Below, piece by piece: positions 9,020 to 22,100 of a stretch of DNA of 64,000 bases; the first letter of the stretch is position 1; every line of letters begins with the position of its first letter. Origin of the DNA: Phallusia mammillata (lineage: Eukaryota; Chordata; Ascidiacea; Phlebobranchia; Ascidiidae). Made by a program: the position numbers and the translations under genes. The notes below the pieces were generated by a model that was given only the letters and a program-made list of their open reading frames with translations, was not told the DNA's origin and did not search any database. The stretch covers positions 1 to 64,000 of the forward strand of contig QLIY01000124.1 in the NCBI GenBank assembly GCA_003260075.1, read 5' to 3'.

Positions 9020-10143
9020 TCTATAGGAAAGGTGAAACGACAGACTGACAAGTCATTGTCCGCATTTGCCAAACATAGAGGCTTTTCCGGCAAGCGGCAA
9101 GTGATTATCTCCCACAAGATAGGATTACATGAAGCGGGCCATTGCCAAGAAAATCCACTTTGCTCTCACTAGCTTTTCGCCGTGCAGCTGTTTCGTAAGA
9201 TAACGAGTCCGATTAAGTGTATGTATAATTTGCATTGTTGAGCAGCTGTGTCGTAACAATCGAAATTTTGTTTTGGAATCTGGGCTGTTTCTTTGGTCTT
9301 ACTCCGTATTTAACCCCGAAATTTGTGTACATTTATTATTGCATGTGTTTTTTGATAACGCTTTAGGTGCCAGAGAAGGAAATTATTTTGGTTTAATGTT
9401 TTTAAAAGTTTTAAATTAAATGCGCTTTGAATGAAACAACATCCACCGACCGTTTTGTCATTCGCCAGCGGGAAAATGAATTCGAAATCGCCGCGGCGAG
9501 GTTTCGGTAAATGCGGTCGCTGGATTAACCCAGTGCAATTTCGCGTTTGTCCAGGGGAGGGATTAACGCCTGATGTTCGTCCGGGCGTTTCGACTTCGAT
9601 TGTCCCTTCACCAAATCCCTTTGTAAATCGATGGGAGGCCATTGCTAGATTCTTAGCCTAGTTTTATGCAGCAGCAATAGCCTGTTCAGTTAAATAAAGT
9701 AAAGATTCTAGCTTTCCTAAGCATACGGGCAAATGTTCCAATGCTTAGGCCAGTCATTCTAGCCAATACTTAACGTTAGAAAGTGATATTTTAGACAGGT
9801 AAAATTGACGATATGGTGGTATTTTTTCTGTGTTTGGGGCAGTTAAAAACTTGACAGTAACACTTTTATTCATTTTTAGTGGGTTGTCTTGTAGGCGCTA
9901 TAGGCTGGGTAGAAGTTGAACCAGCTTGTTTCAGAAGGAAAACACAACTGCCAATTCAGCTTCAGAAGTTTCTGTTTCTACATTTGGAACTACTTTCAAG
10001 CCACCCAGGACATTCTTTGAAATGAGAAGCTAAAATTGTCTCGTTGTGCTTGGAGTTACGACTGGTTGTAACTTAAAAGGTAGAAACCTTATTAACAACG
10101 CATTACATCACGGAATATAATCAACAAGGCGACAGCAGCAGTT

Positions 10144-10198
10144 ATGGAACCTCGAAGCATTGTACTTTTGTGTGTTCTCGGATTTGTCACACATTCAA
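10144..10198 (+). CDS. ROBO: robo exon 1, signal peptide
   Basis: MEPRSIVLLCVLGFVTHS, with donor TCAA|GTAAGT in phase 1. The hydrophobic core and position just before an Ig exon with matching phase support it as the secretory leader. The codons before the ATG contain an in-frame TAA. Confidence 0.8.
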
Positions 10199-13100
10199 GT
10201 AAGTCAAAATCTATAAGACCGCTGTTAGATATAGATGATGTCTAATCCTAATACGACATATGGAATTGGGTCAAATCCTTTTGAATAGGCACATATGATT
10301 TCCAGACACGGTTATATATTATATAAAACCCCAAGGAGGGAATGCCCGACTTATGATTTGCAAAAATGTGGTTTGTATTTAATTCGTAATCCCTGCCAAA
10401 CAACAAACTTGTCAAATGAAAAATGTCCCGGCGTGGATATGTGAGTGAATATAAGGGTAATTAGCGTAGCACAAGGCCCCTAATATGTAACTTAACTAAA
10501 CGTGTTTTCAACAATATAAAAGTATTGAACAGGTACAAGGATGAGTTAGTTGCAGACAACGCACACTGTTTCGACCTGTGGGTCTCTTCAGTGCAGCTGA
10601 TGACAAGACAATGGCCGTATTTTCAAGTTCTAATGATCTTAATGTCTTTAAACGGGTGGTGTAAATGTCAGTGATTTATTTAAGCGATTACAACAGATCG
10701 TTTTCATATGATGTTAACCAAAGCCTTACGAATGGAAAAGACACGGTCTTTTCTGGTGGTGGTCGCTGACAAACACGCAAACCTCATATCGCCGCCTGCG
10801 TACTTTCGCAGTCAAGTGGTTCTTCAAGTGCAGATTGTAGGGCAATGCAAATTACATCCGCACACTTGAGAGCAAGCAAAGTGACATATAAGGCAACATG
10901 CTGCCACCCCTATCGTGCCAATGTATGATCGCGTGGGGCCTCCGACTATATCAACTCTCTATTGTGCGTGATGCTTTTGTAACGTTACAAGTGTAGCAAG
11001 CCCGAGGTGACAGGACATTAGTTAGCACAACATTGTAGGGATCGACGAATTCCATACGCGCTTAAGGAGCCCTGTGAAGGCGCAACAACGCGAACTTGAC
11101 TTGGATTTACGATTTGCGGGAGCCTGATGTCCAAATCATATTGGTTAAATGAAATATTTGTTCTGCAAATGTGTAACGCAAAGACGACGATAAAATAGCA
11201 GCGCTCTCTGTTTAAATATAAGCTTAAGCGTACAACGATATATGTTATGTGGTTGGTCCAGAAACGCGCTTTATTACTGATACAGTATACTAGAGTCTAG
11301 TAACTAGACTAAAGTTCACACAAATTCAATTTTAACTTTGAAAATAACACCAAATCATTGTTAGGGTACAATTTGGCCCAACGACTTCATAACGACAAGC
11401 GTTCATGTATCTAAATTTCTCCAGCAATTTGTGGCCAATAACCAGGCACAGCTGTAGAGGTCGACCACATTTCCAGGTGTTTTTTGATTCGGGATTCGTT
11501 CGCACGCGCTCCAAGAATCGGTTGTTTACAAACACGATTTGTCGAACAATCCGTTCCATCACTTTTACGACAGTTTGTATACGCCCTTACTAATTGCCGA
11601 TTTGTCTGTTTTGTTTTCGATTGGTCACAGAACGGACGCCCACGTGGACCTGTGACAACCGCCAAACTTACTAACAACGCGTACCAAATGATACTGAAAC
11701 CTTACTGAGATAGAATTGCGTTGAATGCTTGAAAAACACTGATTTTTAACGACGAATTTTTTTCTTCTACTTGAATAAGGCATCGATAATGGCGAATTGT
11801 CAAAATATGTATTATTTGTTTATAACTAGAACTGACTAGTTTTGTATCGTCTATTGGTTTTGATGCTTACTTTTTAGTAAACGAATTTCAATTTAATAAC
11901 AAATACAACACTACCGGTTGGTTGTAATGGGTCGTACGCAAGAACTTGCTACAAATCAGTTTAATTAGTCACCTTAGCCACAGACGTCGAACTGACAAAG
12001 CGACGCTAAACATAATTGCCAGAGTTTAATTGCTGTGTTGGCTACCCAGAATTTGACCGCAGTGGCATAGCTTATCTGACAGTGAACTTAACCGTCGTTT
12101 TGTACCTGCTCGTTACTTATGCAAGGTGATAACTAAAACTATAAAGCGGGATTAAAGTGTAAAAGTTTGAACCTTTTCTAAAATGGTACAAATGATAATA
12201 CAAAGCACCATGGTTGTTGCACAATTGACTTTTCGCCTCATGTTATAACCTAAGTTTATGTCTTTTCCACTTTATTGCCAAATGGCTTTGTAATATGATA
12301 GCAGGTTGTAAAGATTTCATGCCGCGCCCTAAACTTCAGCTATTATTATGGGAACCCTGAAATGTTTGGTTTTGGCCACAGGCTAGCAATTTAGGGTGCA
12401 ATTTACTAAGGATATCAAGGTAACCACTTGTTCAGCGGTTTTGCACTTCGCATTATTTCTTAGTCCTTTGATGTTGTTGTTTTTAAACACAAATCACTAC
12501 TACACTTGAAACAAAAAAAAACATTGTCATTTATAAATATTCGTTTCGTTGTTTTGGACTGATTGAAAATGTCCTTCACGTGTTTGTGTTGCAAAACCCA
12601 TCTGTTAAAGCGTAAACATTAAAATAAACAATATTGCAATATTAATGTGGGCACTAAAGACTACGCTAAGACTACATGTCATGTGATTTTGACCTTCGTG
12701 TTTTTTGATTTTTGTCACAAACATTTTGCAATTTACAAATGGGAGCAAATTAAACGAATACCCACATACGATCGCTATGCAAAAATAATTCAAGTCGTGA
12801 AAAATATGATTCGTGTTGTCGCAAAGGGCGAACAGCACTTGGTTCAAATTCTGGTAGGAGCATTTCTTGTCGATGATTTGAATTTGCAAACAGGACTATC
12901 TAATATGTCGGGCCTACTGTTCCGTTCTAATCGATTTTTGATGGCGAGTCTAGCCTTCAGGGCGCGGTGACATTCGAAGACAAGCAGAGTAATGAAACGT
13001 CGAATGCACTGCAAAGCAATTGCAGGATTAACGGTTGCGTCTGTCCGTATTCAGTCTCTTCACATGAATTATGCAACGGCCCTTCACTACCTCCATGTGT

Positions 13101-16100
13101 GGCGTTACATCTTTGCAATGTTCCCGTCATATCGGTATTATGCATATTGTATAGAAAATCGATTTCCTATTCCATCTTTTATGTCATACGCTGCAAGCAT
13201 GAAATTAAAGTCAGGGCACGCTTTTGTAAAACTAATAGACTACGTACGGCGAATGGATCGCTACCTTTGCAGCAAATGTTGAAGTCGACTTTAGTCGACC
13301 GAAATAGCTTAGAAATGTTGTAAAACTAGGGATACATGGGGATATGTTAGTTGCACAAAATAAAGGCTATTGTTTAACAATGAAGACAGTCGATCCTCAA
13401 ATATACGTACGTTAATTGACATTCATTTAGTTGCACAAACTGATGTCAAATAAGATTATAGAAGTACTTCAAACTTTTCGCGGTCCCAGCAAAAATTGCT
13501 TTATAGACTCTGAAAGGACCGGGGACCCCAGTTTGAGAACCGCTGTTCTAATAAAACCGGAACAGTTTTAAATTATCACAATATTAAGCCTTATTATCAA
13601 ACGCAACACAGTACATCGTTCCTCCGACGATTTATTATCTAATAAACCGTCCTTCATTAACCGAAAGAGTTTCGCAAACACAACAAGCAGATATCAGCAG
13701 ATTTTTCATTCCCTCCAACTTAAACGTATCGTCTTATGTGTGCACTCGGTACCCGATATTATTTGTTCGTTTCGTCCGGCGAACTATAGTCAAGTACCAT
13801 CGACAATCTTGTGCGCTTGATTTCATATCGCTTGACCCGCAAGACTTACACTTTCTTTGACTTCTCAGCGTTGCTGGTGGGGCTGTGGGTTTGCTTTGTG
13901 TCAAACTGTCACGATTGGACTGTTTGCTCCAATGTCAACTATGTTATTGACTGTTTGCAACAACATTAACTTGTGATGTTGTGTTAAATCGCACCGTTGG
14001 TAATAACTACAAGGATTTTATTAGTTTTGTCATCGAAGAATCCGGGGTTTGCTGTTTTTAAGATTTTACAATATTACTACAAATTTCTATCGGGTTTAAA
14101 ATATTGAAAGATTGGGTTGATTGGGGACAAAAACAGATTTGACAAAATGAATAAAGTCGACTCAGAATCAAATCTTTTAAAGCAAAATTACTTTTATGTG
14201 GCAAAAACAGTTTTTTCTTTACCTTGCGCCAAACTTCTAAACCGAAGATCACTTGTAGTTGCGCTGTATTAGGTAAATGTTTTGTAGTCTTTATGATTGC
14301 GAAAAATGTGGTACAAAGTAATAAATGTTTTATCATATACTGTGACGCTTTGCTCACTTAAAAAACTTAGGGATATTCATTTCGCGTTTTAAGTTGACTT
14401 AGGTGTTACCAATAGGCGTTGTATTTATCGCTTAATTATCGTTCGATGTTTGCCGACGAGATAAGACGGCTCGTATAGTTCACGCACGTGCAAAGCGGAA
14501 ACACAAGCGTCATCAATCAACTCAAAAGTTGGTGTCTCATGTTGACCAAAGTTGGTTTATTAGCTCATAAAGCTTGATTGCTGACGATGTTGCCCACGAG
14601 GCGATTTTGTTTGAGAAGTTAACAAAGCCAAACCACTTTGCTTCATGGCGAAGTAAAAATATACGATTTTTGATGGGAATTTGTAAGTGGATCTCAAACT
14701 GTGGTACAACCAAGTGGTACACAAGTCAAACAGTTTGGTTATTATTGTGTTGGAGTGCAAAAGATTTGTAGACTTCAGGCTTACGGTTCCAATTTTTAAT
14801 CAGCAACGTTTCAAAACTGACAAAAAAAGACTCAAAATATATCTCAAAACTTTAAGTGCATGATACGCGTGTAAAATAAGTTTGGATATCTCTCTATTAG
14901 ATTGAAGGAAATTATAAATTCCAGCCTTGCGATTCCAAAAAACATTTTTTATTAAGCAACTTTTTAAAACCAAGAAAAAAAGCAACCCAAATTGTAAACC
15001 GAAAAACAGGCGCCTTTCCTTGTAAAATCTTTTCTCAGCTTTAGCGGAAAACCATCAACCGATATTTCCTCACAAGTCAGCCCCAATAAAACGTGCCTAT
15101 GGGAGTGAAATCCCTAAACAGGCGTTCGCCCCAGTTTCACAGATTGTGCGATTGTGACGCTATAATACGGAACAATAGCGCGTCGGATGCGATCACCGCG
15201 TTTTGGTGTTTCGAACACAAACATCTGTAAACAGGGGTATGACGCACGTGGAAGCGGGAGCATTGCGAAAGATGCGTCAATTCCCACAGACACAATTTGT
15301 CGTAATTTTTGGGGGATAATGCGTCATGAACAGTGACGTGTAGGTTGATTTTCATGCGAAATACACTATGTGTAACATCTGACGTGAAAAAAGTAGCCAG
15401 AGTTTTACATTGAAATATTGAAAAGAACGCTCCGAAGTTCGGCAAAGTTGTTTATCAAGGGCTAGTGGGTACGGCGTTGCCTTTTGAAACTCTCTGGAAA
15501 GTTTTGGATTTGACGCTAAACTACTTTAAAGATGCGAGCGTTACTGTACTTTTCTTTGTAAAATTTGTACCCGAAATTGATTTAAAATTTTCAAACAATG
15601 CTCTTTAAACACTACATTTCAAAAAAAATATCCACCACACCATATAACATTTGGCACTTTTATGCCCTGCCAGTTGCGTGTTAAAACAGGTGGTAGCGCT
15701 GCAACTTGGCCTGTTGGGCAGCGACGAATTATTGAACGGACTCGCTGACCAATTTCGAATTCACGCAGTATAATTGCAAGTCAGATCGATACAGAAAGGG
15801 TTGTACCTCCTGTATGCGTGCCAGTCTATTGAGACATCGATCGGTGTAAAATTGCAATTTCTTTTTGTCTTTGTGTATTACATACCACATGGTGTGTATA
15901 ATATGATGTATTGGGTTGCAATGTGATATGCATGTGCTTTTTCCGTATGCCATCTATTGCCAGAAAAAGGCCTCATAAAGTTTTATATGTAGCTGTACTA
16001 CTCCAGCATTTTATTGACATAAGTAAGCGATAATAGTGAGATTTTTGTCCAAAATGTGGCCGGCAAACAAATTCAAGGATCAAAGGTTGTGTCTAGCTGC

Positions 16101-19100
16101 CTACTTATTCATTGCAAATGAAGTACTCTTATCAAGATAATAAATTGAAAAATGAAGTAATATGACATTAAACCAAATGTACACGGAATAAAAATAAATA
16201 TTTGCATTAAAATTATCGATATATAACTCAAGCATTTTGTTTGGTTTCGATAATGATACTAACTAATGTGGTGTAACTGCAAAAAACGAACTTTTTAATG
16301 TTTTCATTCGCCGACGTTTTTGCGTCTGATATTAATCGGGCCGGACGCCAATACTCATTAACGGGACTAATTTTATGAATGGACCTTGATGCGCGGCAGA
16401 GCATGACCGACACAATAGCGTGGGAACCCACGCGGTTTCGACCCAGTCGTCCAATTCGATTTTCTATTCACCTGTCGTCGGTTGATTCTCGATTCCGCGG
16501 CGTTTGATTAACAACCAAAGTTTTTTTGCCACACGTCTGTTTGTTATTCCCTCCAATTTAGTGTCGTGGTGATCGTTGATGAATTTGAATGAACGCAGAT
16601 GTGAAATTAACGTCGCCTTTTAAAGTACCCAGACCGGATAGTATTAAATATTACTAGTAGTTTCCCAACTTGACAATGCTATGTATGCAGCATTAGTACC
16701 TTGGTGGAATTAAAAGTTTGTTATACCATTTTTATTTTTCCTAATAAGTACATAGTCCTAGGCCTAAAAAGTTAGAAATATTTTTTTGCAATCACGAAGG
16801 GCCCCTAAATGATCTGTCATAAACTGTCACGTTAGTGTTCTAGTTATTAACTTATTAACTAGTTGTGTTTTAAATAGAGTATATTTAGCATAGCGCCATG
16901 ATATCTTCTAAATTTACAAGGTTTCCTTATTCGTACTTACGTAAAAAGGATATGTATATAACATGGCGGCATTGAAGTTTTCGAACTCACGCACTTTCAA
17001 CATCCTTTCATACAAAGTTAAAGCAGCTTAAACATCAAACGGCGTGAATTTGGCAGCATTAAGGCAGGATAGCATGTCGTGTTCACAGTACAAGTTGGGA
17101 ACAGCAAGTTACAAAACAGACCCTCTCATTTCCTGTGCCTACATGCGTGTACCCAAGCATGACCATGGGAAGTGGCGTCGGTTTTATGGCCATTTCCTCT
17201 GCCGAGGTTCCGTTTGACGAATTTTGTCCGATTTACCAGTACTGGAGTTATGGGAAAGCGATAGCATAGGATTTCCTTTTGTTAGAGGAAGCTAAATTTT
17301 GAAATTTGAAGTCAATTTCTCATTGCAGCAATTTAGTCAGCACTGTGAATTTAAAACTTCGTTAACGTTTTTCTGTTCATTTTGGACTGCATTGTAACTA
17401 AATTTAGACATTTTGGAACACTATATACGGATCTACCCATAAGTTTAACGTGACTCAAGTGTATATAAACGGGTGTAACTGATGTAGCCTTGGGGGGGGG
17501 GCGCATTGTAACTAAATTTAGACAATTTGGAACACTATATACGGATCTACTCATAATTTTAACGTGACTCAAGTGTATATAAACGGGTGTAACTGATGTA
17601 GCCTTCATATCACTGATGATGCCATGAGCGCATTTGCCGAAACGTTTGAAAAAATAAAGCATGTCGCTTTTTACGTCTATTTGGGGCGTTACTTTCACCA
17701 TTAAATTTAGACACTTTGTCTTACTATCTCGTGTCCAAAAGTAACAGATGTTAAAACGCAGAAATAAAAATTAAATCTACTTCAACAAAAAGTCAATGTT
17801 CTGTTCAGACGTTGCGAAATATATAAGTGATACCACATTAAAATAAAACCCTGGTGCGAAAATATGTCAAAAATTCTTACGAAACCCCCATTAAATTACG
17901 ATCATAAATTCATTACCCATAGTTCGTCCCATTACCGTTACCCGAGCACTTGACAATAGACACGTGTCTGAAGACTTATTAGCTGCGCAATAGAAAGCCG
18001 AGAAACCCAATCAGTGATCGAAAACCGCATTGTTACGCCACACAAAGGTTTTCGCGACAAAGAAGCGGAACGTCTCGGCGCGCGTGCACGTGTTCTAGAA
18101 TTGCTTCTTCCTTTCGATCTTTTGTTGTGCAACTTGACAATTAACACACCGGGGAATGTTAATCGGGTTGCTAGGATCTTTTTCCAGTTCCACCAGTTCA
18201 GTAAGGATTCTGAATATACCATTTGTTGCATGGATTTATAGCAACTGACATCTTGTACCTTAAATGCTATTGTATCTGCAATTAAAAAGGATTGGTAAAA
18301 AATATGTCTATTTTAGATTTAAACAAAAACGCTTGGCTCTATTAAGCTACACCAAATCGCTTTGAAAAATGAATTTGCATTATCCTATAGATTTTTTTAC
18401 CAATCCCAAAGCGTTTGTTATTATGTATCGAACTTTTTGGAAAACATAATAAACAAACATTTGATGACCACACCACCCAAAAACGTTCAAATCGTGAGAT
18501 TATGAGCACTCAAAATTAATGCTTTATCATTGCGTGTTGCGTGTGAGTGAAGAGCAACGTACATATGTTTGGCCGAAGTCGATTAGATAATCTGTAAAAA
18601 ATCCACACTGTGCATGTCAAGTCGAACCGCTAAAACCGGCTTAAACTCAACATGTGATGTCACTGGCAGACCTCTTGCTCTACGACTAGTGAACACACCT
18701 GGAAATGTGGATATACATCGAATCACAATAGAATACACACCGAATTGCTAAGTTTTCTGAACCATGAGTAATGAAGTTATGTACAAATTTGTATTGCCAC
18801 CCTCTAAACTGCAGTGCTATGGACGTACAATACTACAAACTGTGGTATAAGTACTGACAGTGTTTTTTTTAAGGTGTTTTGGGGGACCGAAACGGTCCCC
18901 CAAATTTCTCCAGCGGTTTCCCAAAAGCAAATATGGCTATTTTTGGTATTTAAATGAACACTTGCGGTCTCTTAAAACTACTTAGCGGTCACCCAAACCA
19001 AACCTTAAAAAAAACTGAGTACTGAGAGTGATTATACAGAGCAATAACCCTCCAACAGGCAGCATATTTATTGACGATCACTGTTTGTAATAAATAGCTG

Positions 19101-22100
19101 AGAATGAAACATAATTTCCAAGTAACAGAATCAGTCAATCAATTTGTAGTATAAGTAGTATTGACATACAAAAGTTTACATACAAAGTGAGACCAGCCTG
19201 ATGCTTGACCGATTTTAAACAAGTGTCGTATTTCGTGCCTCATGTGGTTGGTTGCAGTCCACTGCCAAACTGTAAAAATCATATCCGTGTTAGTTTAAGT
19301 GAGATGGCGATTTCACTTTAACGCATTAGCACACACTCTGTTCACATGGTGTAAGTTTCAAAATCAAAAGCTGCCAATTAGTTGCGCAAAAGAAACCATA
19401 TACCGCATTTTTAGGGTCTTCGACATGAAAAACACAGACGTTAGGTTCGAGTCACATAGCTAACGACTGTCGACTGCTCCGAGATTAAGACGCGAAACTG
19501 AAAACCGTTTGCGGTTTGTTTTGTTCCGAATCCTTCAACCGCAGATTTTAGCGATCCTTTGGCACTTTTTAATGAAGTCAGCAACAAAGATGTGAAATTC
19601 CGACGCCGTCTGTGGGTTATATTGGGCAATTTCTCCCCTTTAGGCTTTTATGGGGTCAATTCATGAAAGACCAAAAGCCCAACGAGTGCCACGCCTCACA
19701 AAGGGCGTAGTCGTAATATATTATAATGTTATATTTGGTTTACTTGTTAACATATCTCCCACATGAAGTATGAGTTATTGTAACTACAACGTAACTTAGG
19801 GTTAAAGACCAGTTCGGCCAAATAATGTCAACAGTTTTCTTATTCAAATAGTTACATATACTTTTCAACAGCTATACAATCCAAAAAAAATTCCGCAACT
19901 AACTTTCACCCACTTTTTACCCACAGTTGCTGCCCCACTAACAGAGTCTGAGACCCCAGCCCCCCTTCCGTCTGCCCCACTGGCTCGTCAGCAGTCGGGT
20001 CCATCAAAACCGATCATTACGGAACATCCAACAAGTTTTCTTGCTTCTGATCCCGGTGAAAACGGTCGTTTATATTGTAGAGCTTCCGGCAATCCACCTC
20101 CAACGCTCACTTGGATGAAAGATGGAAATCCTTTGGCAACAACATCAGGTTAGATAAAAGACGTTAACATATTTTACAAGAAATAGTGAAAATATAAAAC
20201 ATACAAGATTGGTATTTCAAGTTATGATTCAACGATAAAGCCAACTAAGATTTCTAAATTAATATTTAAACCAAAAAATATTAAATGACTATCCTTCAGT
20301 TTTAAATTAAAACCTCTTACTATAAAATTGTATATATTTCACCGAAGTAAAAATCAATTTCAAAATTTGCAATTGCGGGGGGGGGGTTGACTAATCCTTC
20401 AGTTTTAAATTAAAAACTCTTACTATAAAAATGTATATATTTCACCGAAGTAAAAATCAATTTCAAAATTTGCAATTGCGAACAAAATGTATGACATTTA
20501 TGAAAACTTTACGGATTTTTTACGAAAATATAGTGTTAAATAAGTTTTAATTTATGTGTTACGTATAAGACTGCAAAGTGTTGGTTAGTTTAACCTCCAA
20601 TATGCGTAAATCCATTTTCCACTTATTGAATAAAACCAAGATCTGAACAAACAGACAACAATCGTACTTCGATAATTTATGATCTAACGTCTCGGACTTA
20701 TAAGTTTATTATGCTCTCCCGTCATAAATTTCATACCGTGGTATTGGTTCTAATGGCTGTAATTTTCGTAATTAAACACTACATCACAAATTATTTAATG
20801 TACGTAAGTTACGGTTCCGAGTCGTAAACGTTTATATTTGCCCCCAAAATTATTAAGAAATGAATTACGACTTTGAACAGTACAGAAAAATAGGCGTTAC
20901 AAGATAGTAAATCGTTTAGTTTGTAACTGGAAATTTTAACCACATTTAATATATTTAAACAAAGCAGCCAAAAAATAGGCTTTGTTCTGTTTTTCTTTGC
21001 AAGCAGTTGCTTAAATCTTTTAGCAGTTTAATGGTTTTGCAAACATAAGAACTGTATCATTCTATTTGAATAAGAAACAGACGACGTCATTTGGGTGAAT
21101 TATATCATGAAGAACATGAGGTTTCAACGTCGACTGGCCCATTGTTGCCATATTCTTCAAGATTGTTATGTATATTGACATAATTAAATCGGTTTTTATA
21201 TTTGCTGTATTTGTGCCAACTTTTGTGTGATGATCTTTATTTAAGTTTATCACCGAACCAAACTTCAACATTTTCACTGTTTGATTTCAGTTCGTGACGT
21301 CATCAAGCTAGCTCCCGGGGATTTAATGTTTCAACGAATTCGCAACAAGGGACCAGATTTAAACACAGGAGTTTACCAATGTGTAGCCACCAACTCGGAA
21401 GGGGTCACTTACAGCAGAAATGCATCGGTCCAGCTTGCATGTAAGTGGTTTTGTAAACTTATTTTCGTTAGATCAGCAGCTAAACCTGTGAAGTCGATGT
21501 TTTGTTTTCTTCTGTTTGGTTCTTTATAAACAACGGCAGAATGTATCACCGCTGACTAAAGTTTAAATAGGAAATGTTGTATCGAATGCAGTCAATTGTT
21601 ATTGTGCTGGTTGTTTTAAGATTGGTCATGTAGATATACAAGCAAAAATATGTGTCTGATATATTTTTCTCGTCTTTTGTTCTATTTGAATAGCCACCTT
21701 TACCTAAAAAACTAACCCATATTAGCTAGGTTACCTATAGAATGCAGACAATGATATGTATTTTGTGCCTAATATTGAGCCATTTGACCATTTGTCAGTG
21801 GTCATTGAAAACATCTTCTGTCAACTTCTATTTGAATAAGGTTGTATCTATAAATCCGTTGTATTTGCTGTAGAGACTAGTGCCGTGTTCTGGTCGCGGA
21901 AATACGTTTTTCAAAATATTTGCTTTTTGAGTCAGCCTTTTTATATTTACTGTTAAATGGAGTAATACTGCCATGACAGTGTTTTTAAGGTGAAACGCCG
22001 GTCTTAAACTAAATAACTGACATATTTTTTTCGTTTGGTATGTGTTGAACGTTTGTTAATTAAAATTTGAACTGTTACGCGAAGTGGTTTATAACGAAAG

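Larger units (their letters stand above)
6048..10143. other. intergenic region between CENP-H and robo
   Basis: About 4.1 kb. It contains CENP-H 3' flank, a hAT MITE (6858-7277), a junction at 7331-7340 and a 730-bp allelic pair (7548-8285 and 8296-9019), then unique sequence. A 76-codon frame at 9431-9661 has no recognisable domain. No canonical AATAAA was noticed soon after the CENP-H stop. T-rich AG sites at about 9878 and 9893 could begin the robo 5' UTR exon. Confidence 0.5.
10199..19926 (+). other. robo intron 1 (9.7 kb)
   Basis: No coding exon could be supported. Notable contents are a hammerhead-like motif (10568-10591, minus), a degraded hAT end (13355-13545), a spliced-leader-like site (11764-11778), an allelic overlap at 17390-17604, a MITE at 18858-19017 and a minus-strand leader-like site at 19839-19851. 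Overlapping frames at 12647-13323 in several phases show no domain. Confidence 0.6.

Noticed and set aside
12647..13323. Overlapping 96-118-codon frames in several phases
   Set aside because: No domain, no splice context and multiple phases open at once. The adjoining sequence is a degraded hAT element.
17351..17701. 116-codon minus-strand frame with an internal 30-residue repeat
   Set aside because: The repeat arises from the contig overlap at 17492-17501, and the region also contains a dispersed repeat.
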